A stretch of 64,000 bases of DNA from Pogonophryne albipinna (lineage: Eukaryota; Chordata; Actinopteri; Perciformes; Artedidraconidae), in NCBI GenBank assembly GCA_028583405.1, contig CM053256.1, positions 676,424-740,423 of the forward strand. The letters run 5' to 3'. The position numbers and the translations under genes are program-made. Each line of letters starts with the position of its first letter. Position 1 is the first letter of the stretch. This document shows, one piece after another, positions 1 to 14,160 of this stretch. A model generated the notes under the pieces. It did not search any database and was not told the origin of the DNA. It worked only from the letters and a program-made list of their open reading frames with translations.

Positions 1-574
1 AGCATGAGCCTTGTGGGACTAGCTTCTGGCTCTCAGGGCATCGGATGAGCCGGAGTTTGTTTCTCTGCTTCATTGACAGAGGATGAAATTGCAGCTTTTC
101 CATATCATTCGAGAAGAACAGGCAGTACCTTTCCCAGGCTCAGCAGGAGAGGAGACCTGCTCACTTCCAATAGAGGTAATGGAGGGATACTTTAAATAAT
201 TTCTAAACTGTTAATGGGGAACACTCAGAAGACTTGCAATTCTTGTATACTTTTTTTCTTATATTCAGGGGCATTTTTGATGAGAGCAAATGAAGCGAGA
301 GGGACAAAAAGAATGACAAGCAGAAAGGGTCCCTAAATGGAAATGATCCATACAGCCTGCGCCCAAACTCCAAGGACCATCAGGGTTCCTTGACTTGAGT
401 ATCTCGTCTGTGGAGGTCACCGAAGTAGTAAAAGACTCTGCAGTTACATGACGTAAGAGAAGAATGAGGGCTTTGATCATGTGTTTAACTGCTCACCAAC
501 CAAGCTCTGCTTCTTTTATAACATGAAGAAAGTTTACCAGAGCTTAGAGAATTATTCAGAACCCTCAAAAAATG

Positions 575-680
575 TGCTCACACTATAAATAAACTGGACC
601 AAGGCTTAGTTTGACCTTGAGCGAGAGCACCTCTTCTCCTCCGGCCGAGGTCAAGCTGTTTTTGTCGGACCAAGGTCAAG
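575..680. repeat. Degenerate dispersed repeat, copy 1
   Basis: The stretch with the words GGACCAAGG, TTAGTTTGACC and GAGCGAGAG is echoed at about 4370-4445 (GGACCAAGG, TTCAGTTTGATCC, GAGCGAGAC). The two copies share order and spacing, which suggests the same old interspersed element. No termini or target duplication could be defined and the family is not identified. Confidence 0.35.
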
Positions 681-685
681 CGGTT

Positions 686-1290
686 TCAATTCAATTCAAT
701 TCAAAACCTTTATTTATCCAGGTGAAATCCCATTGAGATCAATGATCTCTTTTTCAAGGGAGACCTGCAGCAGTAGGTTCCACAAGAAGACATAAAAACA
801 TAAACAACAGAACAACAAAAGGACATCATACAGCAAAATGTACAGGGATTACAATTTACATATTTAACCACATGTACAGGTACCAACAGCATCTGATTGT
901 GTAGCATCCAACCGAGCTTTAAAAACATGTAGTGGTACTAGCTTGGTAATTTTCCATTCTTTTTGCAGACTGTTCCATGTTAGTGGAGCTGCACATCTAA
1001 AAGCTTTCTTCCCTAAGACAGTCCTAGCACTTGGCACATTTAATAAAACCACAGCATGCGATCTCAGGCAATAAGTACTTTCAATTCGCAGAGAGATCAG
1101 GGAGCAGATATAAGATGGTAGTTTATCCAACATGGCTTTGTAAATGAAAAAGTACCAGTGACTGAGCCTCCGTACAGTAAGTGATGGCATAACCGCCTTG
1201 GTATACAGGGTACAGTGATGCGTTTAATGAGATGTGAATGCATTGATCCAGCAAGAACCTTCTTTTCCTTGGACTATTGTGGTAAAGAGA
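686..1290 (-). mobile_element. 5'-truncated non-LTR retrotransposon (L2/CR1-like 3' end)
   Basis: On the minus strand, 1190-864 encodes 108 residues like the end of a jockey-clade reverse transcriptase (L2/CR1/Rex type): a run like LDKLPSYICSLISL, then YCLRSH, LNVPSARTVLGKKAF, then AAPLTWNSLQ. After the stop comes a short 3' UTR with a near-palindromic stretch, an AATAAAGG word, and a terminal (TTGAA)n tail at 704-686, as is typical of this group. The reading frame is broken just upstream (about 1195), and no endonuclease or RT catalytic domain is present, so this is a dead, 5'-truncated copy. Exact family is not certain. Confidence 0.7.
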
Positions 1291-3344
1291 GAGCTGAGCC
1301 TGAAGGTCGATCAGTCGATCCAACGCTCACGTTTGGTCGTGAACTCTTGAGTTGCGTGTCTTTGAAATACTTGATCACGAGGCCATCACACTACATGCTC
1401 CTTCCCAGCAGCAATGTGGTTTCCATGTGCTAAGAGGCTGTGAGCACGTGTTGAGTGAAGAGAGAGCTTGTTTCACACACATAGATAAACTAGCCCTGGC
1501 GCAACTATTTAGTACACACAGACACCCCCGAGGCTACACTTATTGTGAAGAAACATTCTGTCGTCCAAATTACCCGATAACCATCTGTGACCCTGACATT
1601 TGATTCCAGTTATATCAATGACCTGCTGGAAGCATTTCATTCAGACGCACATACCCCAATAGCTTTAACTCCCCCTCTCTGCTTCACCCACACATTGCAT
1701 TGCCTGACGAAGCTCTAATAGCACTTTAATCAAGTCTATATAAAGTGTAAATGTTATAAGAGTGGCCGCATGCCTTCACACGCTATTGACCTGGACAAGT
1801 TTAGATACTATAATGCTCCAAGTAGAGTTACAACACTGACCCATTTGGCTGCTCACACCTATAACACCCTTTTCCATTAGTGATGTAATATGATTCCCCA
1901 CCATGATCATGATTGGCTTTATCTGCTGATTTGGACATAATTATAAAGAATAACATTTCTAACTTTTTGTATCTGATGTTCAGTTTGAGTTTTTCTCTGG
2001 CTAGATCTGCTTTGCTGACTTTTAATGGGCTTTGCTTTGTACGAGGTAAATCAAATTGGACTGACATGAAGTCAATAAAGCAAATTGCTTCAAGACCAAC
2101 AAAATAGTTTGGGGTTATGCAAGTGAAAAAGTCCTATCAAATAGATCAAAGCGGAGCTGCACAACACATGCTTCTGATTTTGTTTGTGCTTTCGCAATGA
2201 GACAATAGACCACAATATATTTTTATTATAGAAAGAAGAAACATCTGGAAGAACCTTGTGTTCTATATTATAACACATTTACGTTCAGCTATATACAGAC
2301 AACACATATCTCTGTGCGACTTTTCTCAACTGGTGCTAGTTAGGTAAGAAGAGCATCTCATTCACGGTGTTGTTTGACCCCGGCTTTTGTTTACAGCCAA
2401 ACAAAGCTAAGATTAGGCTAAGCACTTCAAAGAAAGCTAACATAAGGAAATGCACTGAACTTCTTAATTTAGGGTTAGCCGGGGGGCTTATGTGTGTGGT
2501 CATTTACACTGGTGAGATTAAGATAATGTCTGGTACAGATCCTGTGGGAACATAGGGAATTAACATGGACTACTAATGTGGGCATGTACACGTTCCCAGT
2601 CTGGATTTAGGATTCCTGAATGAGAGAGGAAGTGAATATAGACGAGGATGCTTCTGTGTATTTATAGCATGTCCATCCTCTAGAGCTGTAGGAGATTTTG
2701 AGCTTAGGCTGCAGTAAGTGCGTATATATAGCGGTACTTAGTGCCCTGTGATGGGAACGGACTTACGGGCTGATTGTCAGAAAGTTTCCGACACAGGAGT
2801 TTCCCCTCTGGCACTCGCGTGTCCTCATCCAGCCTCCTTCAGCCAGGTCGCTCCCTCTGTGCTTGTCATTTAAGCGGAGTCACTTCAGGCTTAGACACAA
2901 ACACGTCCACACACGTCCACACACGTCCGCATAGTCACCTGATTTGACACCAGAGCTTTGGTCAGAAGACACTGGAAATGAAGCCCTGCAAGATGCACAT
3001 CAATAGTAAAGTGGGAGGAGGATTAATGGCTCTGAAGATTAATGAATGTATAAAGGGGGCACAGAATGCACATGTGCATGGTAACTGTCCCCACATGTAG
3101 CCGAGCGTTGGGGAGCAGGCCACCTCGTGCCCCTCATCTGGAGAAAACCTGGAGTCTGCTAATAATGGAGACCACAGTCGGCATGTGGCAATTAGCACAC
3201 ACACACACATGCTCACACACTTTAAAGGCATGCCTGTTTTGAAGTTTTCTTTTTATCACTTAGCCTTTGTAATTATTATTTTTACCTCACTGGTGTTATG
3301 CTTTCCTGTCTGCCATGCACATGGTGGAAATTCCCTTAATCGGC

Positions 3345-3631
<287 letters not shown>

Positions 3632-4140
3632 TGTCTACCTCTCTATCATGGTAGAGAGGTGGAAAAAAAAGCCTGATATAAAAATAGGAATTCAATCTCA
3701 TGTTAAAAAACACTATTATTTATGCAGGAGGACCCTTTCTTTACTTCATTCAAGATTGTTTTTCATTTCAAATGAGGTTCACTTAAAAGGTGGTGTGTCC
3801 TGTCTTTAATGCTCTACCAAGATTTCTTTCCTCAAGAAAATGTAAGGAAAATTTCCAGATATGTTTGAGTGCCATTTCAAGAGGTTTCGTTTGTGTTTCT
3901 GACACATTGTTTTCATTTGATCCGATCTCCCTATACTCGTAACTGATTGGTTTATTTATACATGGGCTCTCATTCTGTCTTAAAACCATGGAGGCATACA
4001 AGGAACTTTACACGCGTCCTGAGGAGATGCAGTGTTTATTTAGAGAGAAACTGGCACCTACTCTGTACATTTACTACCACTTGACTACTTTACTGTTCAT
4101 TTCTCCTGCCAACGCATGCTCTGAGCGTAACGCATTCTTC

Positions 4141-4209
<69 letters not shown>
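4141..4209. repeat. (CT)n microsatellite
   Basis: A CT array of about 69 bp with one TTT interruption near its start. It abuts AATTCAAATCGCTTTATTTTGC, whose complement (GCAAAATAAAG) resembles a retrotransposon 3' end, so the array may have begun as an element tail. Confidence 0.9.
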
Positions 4210-4215
<6 letters not shown>

Positions 4216-5530
4216 AATCGCTTTATTTTGCATAACACTGTTTTCCAAAGCATATTTGAATGTTAACACCACCACACGTCCTGCGCATTGAACAAACAAG
4301 CTCCGTTACTCTAATAACATGACGAACGCCTGCCAGAACTTCCTTTAATTAGTCCAAGCCATCCAAAAACTGCTTTCACACTGGAAATAGACCGGACCAA
4401 GGTTCAGTTTGATCCAGAGCGAGACCCTCTCTTTGTTTCTGTCCCATAAAGAGTGTCATCAATTCAGCTCTTTTTAAACCTCACATTGGATATTCAGGGC
4501 TATGTGACATGTTTTGTAAAAGTAACAAATTAAAGGAAGTAGACAATCTTAGACCAGCTGCATGATCGGGATGAGGAAATAAACCTGTCCACTTTTTTAA
4601 ATCGGCCAAACATCCACCCCTGCTCCTCATAAATGAGACGTGTACCAATACACAAAAGAGAGTGAGGAAATGAAGCCTGCTGCCAATCAGCCGCTGCAGC
4701 ATGCTGGCTTAATGAGTGTAATCATGCTAAGAGGTCCCAGCTCCTGAGACGTTCAGCCCCCCGTCCTGCAGTCAGCAGCCCAACACAGGGGTCAGGGGTC
4801 AGGCGGCCTGCCAAGCACAGCTGGCAAAGATTAACAACACAGCCCATGTGCACATTCACATACACAAACGCACCATTGTACAGACTCTTGCCAAAGCATG
4901 TTTGCTTGCACACATGTTTGTAGTGTTGCCCTAATGTCCAACATTCACTTCACTGTGACAGGACACCACAGCTGGAAAAATGCCACCTCAGAAAATCACC
5001 TAAATAGAATTAATGTTCCACGAAGTTCCTGAGTTTGGTGCTGCTGTAAATTCAGAGCATTTCACCTTTTATTGTATCCCGAAGGTACATGAGAAGAGGC
5101 ATTTAATACCCAACTTTTATAAGTATAGTGAGAGTCTGGTGCAGAGGTTGTGTTCTCCTGATATTGTTTGTCAATGACGGTCAAATCTGAAAAACTTCCA
5201 TCATTTTGATATAACGCAACACTGAGGGCGATCCAAAACAACTTTAATTGTAACACACCCGCCATTTAACGCCAGTACAAAGGAGCGAAGAGGTTGTATA
5301 TTTGTGAAATGGCATGGTTCCTAATTGCCTGTTTAGGCATAATGCCCACAGTGTTTTTGTGACCTTTGTGTCAAAAGTCATTCGTCCGCTTTGTATGTCG
5401 TCGACATCAAAAGTATGTGCACTTATCTTCATGCCCTTATAAATTCATAATCTATAAACTTGTTCTGTATATTAATGTTGAATGAAGGATAATAAGTGAT
5501 TTAAAATAGAATTATTATCAAACATGTCCG

Positions 5531-5870
5531 GCAGTGGGCTCAGTCAGTAGGGGCTTGGACTGTGAGCCGTAGGGTCGCCGGTTCAAGTCCCCGAACAGAC
5601 CTAAATATGGAGTGTGGACTGCTACTTGGAGAGATCCTAGTTCACCTCCTGCCCTGCTGTGGTGCCCTTGAGCAAGGCACCGGACACCCCCCCCTTCCCC
5701 CCCTCACTCCCATTGCTTCCCGGGCGCTGTACAATAGCTGCCCACTGCCCCTAGTACTAGACTCCTGGTACTAGGATGGGTTAAATGCAGAGAACACATG
5801 TCACTGTGTGCCGTGTGCTCTGCATGTGACCATTAGAGGGTTTCATCCCTCCGATTCTATTCTATCTAAA
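5531..5870 (+). mobile_element. tRNA-derived fish SINE
   Basis: The head looks like a tRNA-derived Pol III promoter. An A-box-like word (GGGCTCAGTCAGTAGG) is at about 5536, and a perfect B box, GGTTCAAGTCC, at 5580-5590. It is followed by a body containing CCCTTGAGCAAGGCACCG and CTAGTACTAG, then a GGGTTAAATGCAGAGAA stretch and a short TCTATTCTATCTA tail. This arrangement is common among fish SINEs. The tRNA part does not fold as a functional tRNA and is fused to an unrelated body, so it is not a tRNA gene. A poly-C tract in the middle may be unstable. Confidence 0.7.
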
Positions 5871-7964
5871 ATAAGGGGTAATACTACATTATGATGGAGA
5901 GTTTACAACAACGAGAAAGTCCAACTGTTCAGGTCTTCCAAGGAAAACCCTGAAATACATAACCATTTGAAGTTCTGCACTGAAACTGGCCCTGCTTTTA
6001 GAAGTAACCCCAGTGACCACATCCACACAACATCCTGCAGGAAATACTGCTGCAGATGCACACACTGTTGCTCACCTATCTGGCCCGGCCTGTTTGTAGG
6101 AAAGAAGGCCTCTCTACATCAGCGCATTGTGTGGAAACACCCAGGGCCGGAGGGAAAGTGCAGAGGGAGCAGCCGGGGACAGCCCCACTGTACCACTCTG
6201 TGTTCAACGTATGCCTGCATTGTCTTTCCATTGTCTCCATCTGCAGCATGTATGTGTTCAGCGTACATGAGCGCTGTGTGTATGTCATTGTTCCCGTCTG
6301 AATGAGGCCCTTTATATTCAACGAAGGCGTTATACATACACACACGCCAGAGTGTGCTCGAGTACATATTCACACCCACAGAGCATGTGACGCTCGTAAT
6401 CGGACCCTGACCTGATCCCCCTCCTCACAGGCAAACACACTCACCAACATCCATATTCCTGCACTAACACATTTCCCTCTTTGACTCACTGGTCAAACCT
6501 GGTTTCTGCACTACGCACTGTCACATGTGCAACTTGTACACACACCTGACTGAGCAGCTGGTGTGTGTGTGGACAGAAAAGGATCTAGCTGAGATGTGTG
6601 TGTGTGTGTGTGTAAACGGCGTCCAATGCTGACGAAAGAGGCAGAAAATAAACATGGGGCTCATGGGGAGTATTGTAATCCTGACTTCCTGTCACAGTCA
6701 GCGCCTATTTACAGCCCAACAATGGGCAAGGCACAGCCTGTCCACACACACACAAAGCGGGTTGGGTCACTCCATTTTTAGTGTTGACATTGTGTGTGTG
6801 TGTTTGTTTAGAGTGATACTGATATTGATTGGTTAGCTTATACTTATATCATGTTATAGAACAATACAAAAGGTTGGCGTTACCGGATAAGTCTTTTGTC
6901 CTTCAGTAATACCTGATACAGATGTTTCTACAGATAGAACACATTTAGTACTCAAATGTGGGAAAGCAGTTTAAATTATAAAACAGAAAATCTGTTTTAT
7001 AATCTCTGGCGTACAAGGATTTCTCTAAAACGTTGTATAACAATGTCAGGGGGAGACTTGGGTTCACAAAAATAAACAATCAGAAAATGTATAAGTTTCA
7101 AACAAATCACAAGGTTAGTCAAATGTATTTGATGGATAGTCTGAATGCTAACTTTTGGTGCCCTGTTGGGCTTAGTCTTGAGCAACATCAGCAACAAATA
7201 TAAAGTTATTTCCACTGGAGGCAATGGACAGAGCCATGAGCAACTTATTGATATGGACTCCTTTGACCTATTACACAATTCTATACAGTACAGAACTCGG
7301 GTATTGTGTTGAAACCAGCATACAAATATAATAACACAAAAATAACAATACGGTAGCATTTGAAATGGCTTCAAACTGTGTTGAGTGTTTTGAAATCTGT
7401 GTCCATTCATTGCTGTGAAGTTCCTGCTCTCTGTGTGTCGAACTTTACTTTGATCAAAATGTTTTGGACCATCGTGGTCCTGTGTAATCGCAGCCTTAAT
7501 CCCTGGCCTAAAATCACACACTGTAATAACTGAGCTGATAGAAAGCTTCACCCCACTTCCCCGGCGGGATTTGCCTAAATCCATACTTGCATTGATTGTC
7601 CAATGTACTATGTTGGTTAAACAGGGAGCGGGATAAAGCTGTGTCTCCTGCCTGATAAGTTGTGGTGCTGTATGTAGGGACACACACGTGTTTGTGTAGG
7701 CCTGAATGAGATGGCAGTTATAGAGCCAGGATATGGGAGAGGTGTGTGTGTAAGGCGAGTGCTGTGGGCAGCTAAACACAGGCACTCAAAGAATCTCTTT
7801 CTTCTCGTTTGAAGTGAGTTCAAATGCTCTTCAAAGACTGTCTGCCTGTATGACGGCGCAGGAGGGTGGGGGGGGTGGAGAAAGAAGGGCGACCATGTGC
7901 TCTAAACACAGCTTCAGTTGCCCCGGCTAGGATTACAAAAAGTTGTCTGCTTCCAACTATGCAT

Positions 7965-8262
<298 letters not shown>

Positions 8263-9332
8263 CCCTGCTACCAGACAGAGGGTCAGACAGATGTGTCAGC
8301 ACACTCATATTATGGCCTTTGGGATGAGTCCATATTATTACAGTTAGGACCAGGTTTTATTTTCTGTTTTGGAGAGAGGTTGGTTGAACCTAATTAACAT
8401 TTTGGAAGCCGTAGTCTCTGTTGCTGATGAAGAAATAAGTGAGAGTTGTTTAACTAAAGGCAACACTGTGAAATGTTGCTCTGCAGTGAGAACAAAGTGA
8501 TGCATTGTTAAGACAGACAGTTGAACCTTTTACCTGCTTCGGTGGAGAAGATCCTTATGGGAGATTCTAGGATTTCTCTTTCAATTGTGCGCTACCTCAA
8601 AGACTACAGATAAAACAAAGCACTACTTTGCTCATTCACGCAACGTCTGGTCAATGTAAGGAAAACGGCGCTGGTTTATAGCATTCCCTAACTAGCATGC
8701 TGCTAACTCTTCACCATTAGATGGCCCTAGTTTTATTCAGGTTTCATATCATATTTCAGTGTGTGTTGTCTTTTAAAGGTTGATACAAGTGCAGTATGTC
8801 ATGACATTGTGCTGAGTTGCACTGATGCACGAAACAAATAATTTTTAGATTTTGTTTGTATTTATATCAAACCTGTATACGTGGGCCCGGGCACAGCTTG
8901 TTGACTTTTATGTCATCAGCTAATTCGATCACTGTCCTGTTGTGGTTTTAGTTCTGCATGACTTCCTGCCTGTCTCCGTGCCTCCCCTCGCCTCTCCCCT
9001 CCTTCCCCGGCCCTTGTGAGTGTCTCCCCTAGAGCAGAAATTACATGCTGCTTTGTGCCTGGCGTAAACAATGTTTTCAACAGTGCAGGCCTGTCCTGTC
9101 TCTCTCTCCCTCACCCATCGCCTCAGGGGACGAGTGGAGAGCGCGGGGAGAGAGTTGGGATAAAGAGTGAGGGGGGGGGGGGATTGATGAGAGAAAGAGA
9201 GAGACACAGGGTTATCAGTAGGATAAAGGGAGGAGGGTAGAAAGGGAAAAAAAGCAACAGTCTGTTCCCAGAGACAAATCAGCCCAACCATTCTGTGTAA
9301 TAAGCATAATAAGAGGGGGTGAAGGACGACAC

Positions 9333-9334
<2 letters not shown>

Positions 9335-9394
<60 letters not shown>
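9335..9394. repeat. (AC)n microsatellite
   Basis: About 60 bp of perfect AC, shortly after a poly-G run and GA-rich sequence (9170-9205). Confidence 0.95.
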
Positions 9395-9398
<4 letters not shown>

Positions 9399-10334
9399 GT
9401 CTGGATAACAACCATTCAGTATAATGATAGTCAATGGGCTTTGATTAACTCTGCATTACCTACATACCCTGCAGCCCCTGTCTGTGTCAGCACACTTCAC
9501 TTAAGTTGTGCCGGCAGACACAGGCCGGAGGAAGGGAAAGCAGAGACGAGTGCTATAAAAGCAGATAGGTACGCAGACATCATTTTGGTTCAAATAGGAG
9601 ACTTATAGGTGGCAGTTTGGGTGAGCATGCCACAAAAGCTTGCTATCTTCCTCACGGACAAACACGGCGTCTTTGTTCCTTTCTTCCTCTTCCCTTCAGA
9701 GTGCGAGGGTTGGCAGAAAAGGATCTAGACTAGGTTACGTAAAGTGAATGTGGATCTGGGGAAGATATGTTACATAAAGAGCTGGACAAAGGTTAATAAA
9801 ATGGAGCCTTGTACTGTAGGCAGGAGCCATGGGACGGAGAGAGAGAGAGAGAGAATGGACATTACATAAAGAGAATTATTGGTGGCTTTGCTCTGCTGTT
9901 ACATAAAGAGATGGGTCCATCTAGAAAACATGAATGATGGAAGCTGTAGCTCTGTGTGCTACTTGTCTGACCAAATCTGAATTTAAAAGACACTTGTTTC
10001 CCCTAATTCCTGACTTAGGAAAATATGCACAATGGGAACACGATGTTGAATGTTTCTAACAATATTACTTGTGATCTTTTAACAGAATTGAAGGTGAACT
10101 CTGTTCTGACTTGTTGCCGCTTAAAGGATAATGCCCGAAAGAAATGTATAACAAATTAAAGGAAGTTAATCCAATATTCCTTTCTTCAACAAATTGAGCA
10201 TTGAACTATACAACAAATAAATAAAAGTTACATTTTAATGTGCAGTTTTCTACGGGTGCTTGTTTTACCAAAATGTGCTATATCTTGTTATAAAATACAA
10301 CATAATGAACAGCCATCTTTCTGAAACTATCTTA

Positions 10335-10335
10335 G

Positions 10336-10367
<32 letters not shown>

Positions 10368-10570
10368 ACACACACATGAACACACACACACACATTAACA
10401 CACACCTGTCGAACATACACACAACTGCCCACCAGAGGTTGTGCTAGACTTTTTCACTGCCCATCATTTTGACGGCCTTTACACTCTGGGGGGGGGGGGG
10501 AAAGAGAGAGAACTGTCAACCGGGGGGGGGGGGGGGAGAGCACAGTCGTGAACCGTCAACGGGGGGCGGG
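10335..10570. repeat. CA repeats followed by G-run triplication
   Basis: An interrupted CA array (10335-10400) is followed by three loosely repeated modules. Each contains a GAACTGTCAAC or GAACCGTCAAC word beside a long G run (10489-10500, 10521-10534, 10561-10571). This looks like a decayed local tandem duplication. The G runs have quadruplex potential. Confidence 0.5.
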
Positions 10571-11019
10571 GCTCACACGCTTGTGAACTGTTAGCGCCGT
10601 GTTATGCATGACTGCTTTCAGATTTTTCCGTCATCGTTAAAAACATCCGTCATAGACGGAAAATATTCGGTTAACGTGACCTCTGCTGCCCACACAACCT
10701 TTAGGCCTTACACACATCCACATTTGGCATCAAACATTGACCTCTGTTGACCTCCCAATGGCTTGTTTATCCTTCCACACAACATCCACAGATCCGTCCA
10801 TCCACCATCTATCTGTTTTCTCTCCCCTTCTCCCCCCCCCCCCCCCTCTCTTCTCTGCACCCCTCCCTCCCTATACTGGGTCTGCTTTGTGCAAATGTCA
10901 TACAACACTCTGTAATATCTATCATTAGAAGAGACGGGGGGGGGGGGTTGACATGAAAGACTCATGCTTATTAAAGTGTGTGCTTGAGTGTGCAGGCGCA
11001 TCTGTCATAGTGTCAATGA

Positions 11020-11697
<678 letters not shown>

Positions 11698-11735
11698 TGA
11701 GAATTTTTTTCTTCTCCTTCCCTCAACGTCTCCAG

Positions 11736-12892
11736 GAAGCAACGTCCCTCAGAGCGCCCCCCCAGTCCCCTCCGGTGTCAGGTCTCACTTCGGCTTCCCT
11801 CCCGCCACGCCCAACGAGGTCCTCTCCCCGAACGAGGACCTGCGCAGCCCGGGCGGCATGTTCAGCTCCGTGGCCCGACGCATGGCCCGAGGCTCCGTGA
11901 GCGACTGCAGCGACGGCACCTCGGTCAACTCTGAGATCGAGGAGGGCAGCAACACGGCGGCGGCGGAGGAGAGGGGGGAGAGAGGAGGAGGAGGAGGAGG
12001 ACCTGGTGGAGGAGGAGGAGGAGGAGGAGGAGGACCTGGTGGTGGTGGTGGAGGAGGAGGAGGAGGAGGAATAAGTTACCGTAGCCTCATCCATCCTCGT
12101 TTGTCTCATGAGACGCTGTTCCGCATGTATGGAGGTCCGGGCAGCCACGCAGGGCACCATGGCTCCCGAGGCCACACCGGGCACCGCATCCACCCTGATT
12201 CTCTCTCTCCCTTCCCCGTCTCCCCCCTCCCAGGCCCAGGAGGAGCCGGCCTCCTCGCCCCTCCTCTCTCACCAGCGCTCTCCATGACCCCGACATCTCA
12301 CCTTCCCTACACCCCCTCACCCAGCCTCTCACCCATGTTAGGCTCCCACTTCTCCTTCAACCCGGAGGACATGAAGCGCTACCTGCAGGCTCACACCCAG
12401 TCGGTGTACAACTACGGCCTGAGCCCCCGAGCCTTCCTCCATTACCCCAACATCATCATTCCGCAGCCCCAGAGGCCGGCCGCGGAGAAGGCGGGTCTGT
12501 CCGGGGAGAGAGAGAGGGGAGGAGAGCGACACCACCATCCGTCTCTGTCTCACTCTGCCCACCACCATCCACATCCACATCCACCTCACTCTGCCCACCC
12601 TCACATCCACTCTCACCCCATGCATCACCCTCTGCACCTGAGTGAGGAGCCTCCACACATGTCCCCCTTCAAGTTCAAGTTGCAGCCCCCGCCCCTAGGG
12701 AAGAAGCAGAGGGAGAGTCAGAAACCCCGGCAGAGCTCTCTCTCCTCGGGGTCAGGATCCATGACCTCCACGTCCGGCCTCGGCTCCTCGCTGTCGTTCG
12801 GCAGCGACCTGAGCTCGGCCGGCTGCTCCGGACTCATCTCCGCCTCGTCATCAACGCAGTCGCTCAACAACGCGGGACTCCCCAAGATAAAG
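11736..12892 (+). CDS. erf: ERF large central exon (repressor and MAPK-docking region)
   Basis: It joins in frame to the ETS exon through G|GA and encodes 385 full codons. ERF hallmarks appear in order: [24 protein letters not shown], the conserved [12 protein letters not shown] block, [20 protein letters not shown], then [20 protein letters not shown] and [10 protein letters not shown], then [17 protein letters not shown]. The FSF and FKF words are the ERK-docking motifs described for ERF. Serine and threonine residues followed by proline are plentiful, as expected for a MAPK target. Unlike mammalian ERF it carries a long poly-glycine tract (about 11984-12070, GGA/GGT codons) and a histidine-rich segment (about 12529-12650). 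The exon ends ATAAAG|GTGAGA, placing IK before the intron and VEP after it, so the IKVEP sumoylation-type motif is split across the junction. Acceptor: CGTCTCCAG. Very secure identification. Confidence 0.95.
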
Positions 12893-13485
12893 GTGAGATA
12901 CACTGACCACCATCTGATCCACGCTCAAAGAATTACTGGTTAACTGTTTTGTACATGGTTTTCCAATGAGCAATAGCTGACAAATGTGTGACTTCTTAAT
13001 AAAAATCATCACGTCACGTTTTGCCAGTTCAATGCCTTTGATGTGAAGCTGTTTAAAATGTGGGTTTTTTTTTACTAACAATGACCTAATATAGCTATTT
13101 TCTGGGAATGTCAACACAAACTCCCACTGCCTTATACTGCAAATCTAATGTCAACTAAACTAAATATAATGCAATTCAATCTATATTGCAATACCTTTAT
13201 TGAGTCATAGGTTCAATTTTCATTGTGTTACCGCAGCAACGATAAAATTGGCTATAAATAAAAAATTGCTTAACAGATATTTCTATGAAAGTCCTCATTA
13301 TAAGACCTTTAAAAACTCCATTACCACATAGTTTCATAGCAAGCTAGTAAATCTAACTTATATCATTACATTGAGCTTCAATGGTTTTCACTGTTCCTTA
13401 TGACCAAGTCTCAATCATGTCATAATTGATTGTAAGTAAGTTTCTATATGTCCAGATGTGTTCATCTTTCTCCCTGTCCGTCCAG
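12893..13485 (+). other. erf: Last erf intron
   Basis: AT-rich intron of 593 bp with donor GTGAGA and acceptor CTGTCCGTCCAG. No other feature is visible in it. Confidence 0.9.
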
Positions 13486-14160
13486 GTGGAGCCTATCTCT
13501 GACATCGAATCAGAGGAAGAGGTGGAGGTGACCGACATCAGTGACGAGGATCTGGATGAGAGAGATGAAGAGTTTAAGCTCTTCTCCCCTCGATACCCCA
13601 GAGCCCCTGAACACCACCACCACCTCCTGCACCTCCACCACCACCACCTGGCTAACGGCTCAGGCGCGCCCTCACATCACCACCACCTCCACCCCGAAGA
13701 AGACCTGGACGAAGACGTCTTCAAAACCCCTGCTCCGCCTCCACCTGGCCTGACACCTTTCTTCACCTCTCAGCACACGGCACATCGCACGCTGCTGCCC
13801 CCCCCCCTGAAGAGTGAACCGGTGGAACCAGTGGAGAGCTGCACCCCCCCGCCTCAGACCAAGTGCATCCCCCTCAAGCTGCGCTTCAAGAGGCGCTGGA
13901 GCGAGGACCAGCGCATGGAGGCCTCTCAGGAGGAGTCGGACGACAAGAAAGTACGACCGGAGGAGGAGAGGGAGCGGGAGAGGCAGAGTAACGGGAGGAT
14001 GGAGACGGAGGAGGACGGGACAGGAAGTGGAGAGGGGGACAGTCCTCCTCCACTGGCGTACGAGGGGTCGTTAGCGACGCCGCAGAGCTCGCAGCGGAGG
14101 GTGAGTGCCGAGCTGCACCGAGCCACCGCTCAGCTGTCTCTGGAGAACAAGGACTGCTGA
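13486..14160 (+). CDS. erf: ERF terminal coding exon
   Basis: It encodes 224 residues and the TGA stop. It begins [20 protein letters not shown], the conserved acidic block that follows IK of the preceding exon. Then come [12 protein letters not shown], a second sumoylation-type LKSEP, the basic [14 protein letters not shown] block, DDKKVR, and a C-terminal [17 protein letters not shown] that closely matches mammalian ERF tails. A TP site (LATPQSS) sits just before the RRVS block, where mammalian ERF carries a well-known ERK-phosphorylated threonine. The exon has fish-type histidine runs at about 13609-13690. Together with the two upstream exons it gives about 648 residues. Adding the missing N-terminus, the protein is clearly longer than the roughly 550-residue human ERF, mainly because of glycine and histidine expansions. 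Confidence 0.95.
   Translation: MEPISDIESEEEVEVTDISDEDLDERDEEFKLFSPRYPRAPEHHHHLLHLHHHHLANGSGAPSHHHHLHPEEDLDEDVFKTPAPPPPGLTPFFTSQHTAHRTLLPPPLKSEPVEPVESCTPPPQTKCIPLKLRFKRRWSEDQRMEASQEESDDKKVRPEEERERERQSNGRMETEEDGTGSGEGDSPPPLAYEGSLATPQSSQRRVSAELHRATAQLSLENKDC

Noticed and set aside
5535..5605. Possible tRNA gene with A and B boxes
   Set aside because: It does not form a complete cloverleaf and is fused to a SINE body and tail, so it is a tRNA-derived SINE head.
6997..7785. 262-residue open frame on the minus strand
   Set aside because: Composition is irregular, no domain or motif is recognisable, there is no splice or promoter context, and it lies in AT-rich non-coding DNA with no repeat family match. 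It is most likely a chance frame.
11723..12193. Antisense frame with poly-serine opposite the ERF large exon
   Set aside because: Shadow of GGA-encoded glycine in the erf exon.
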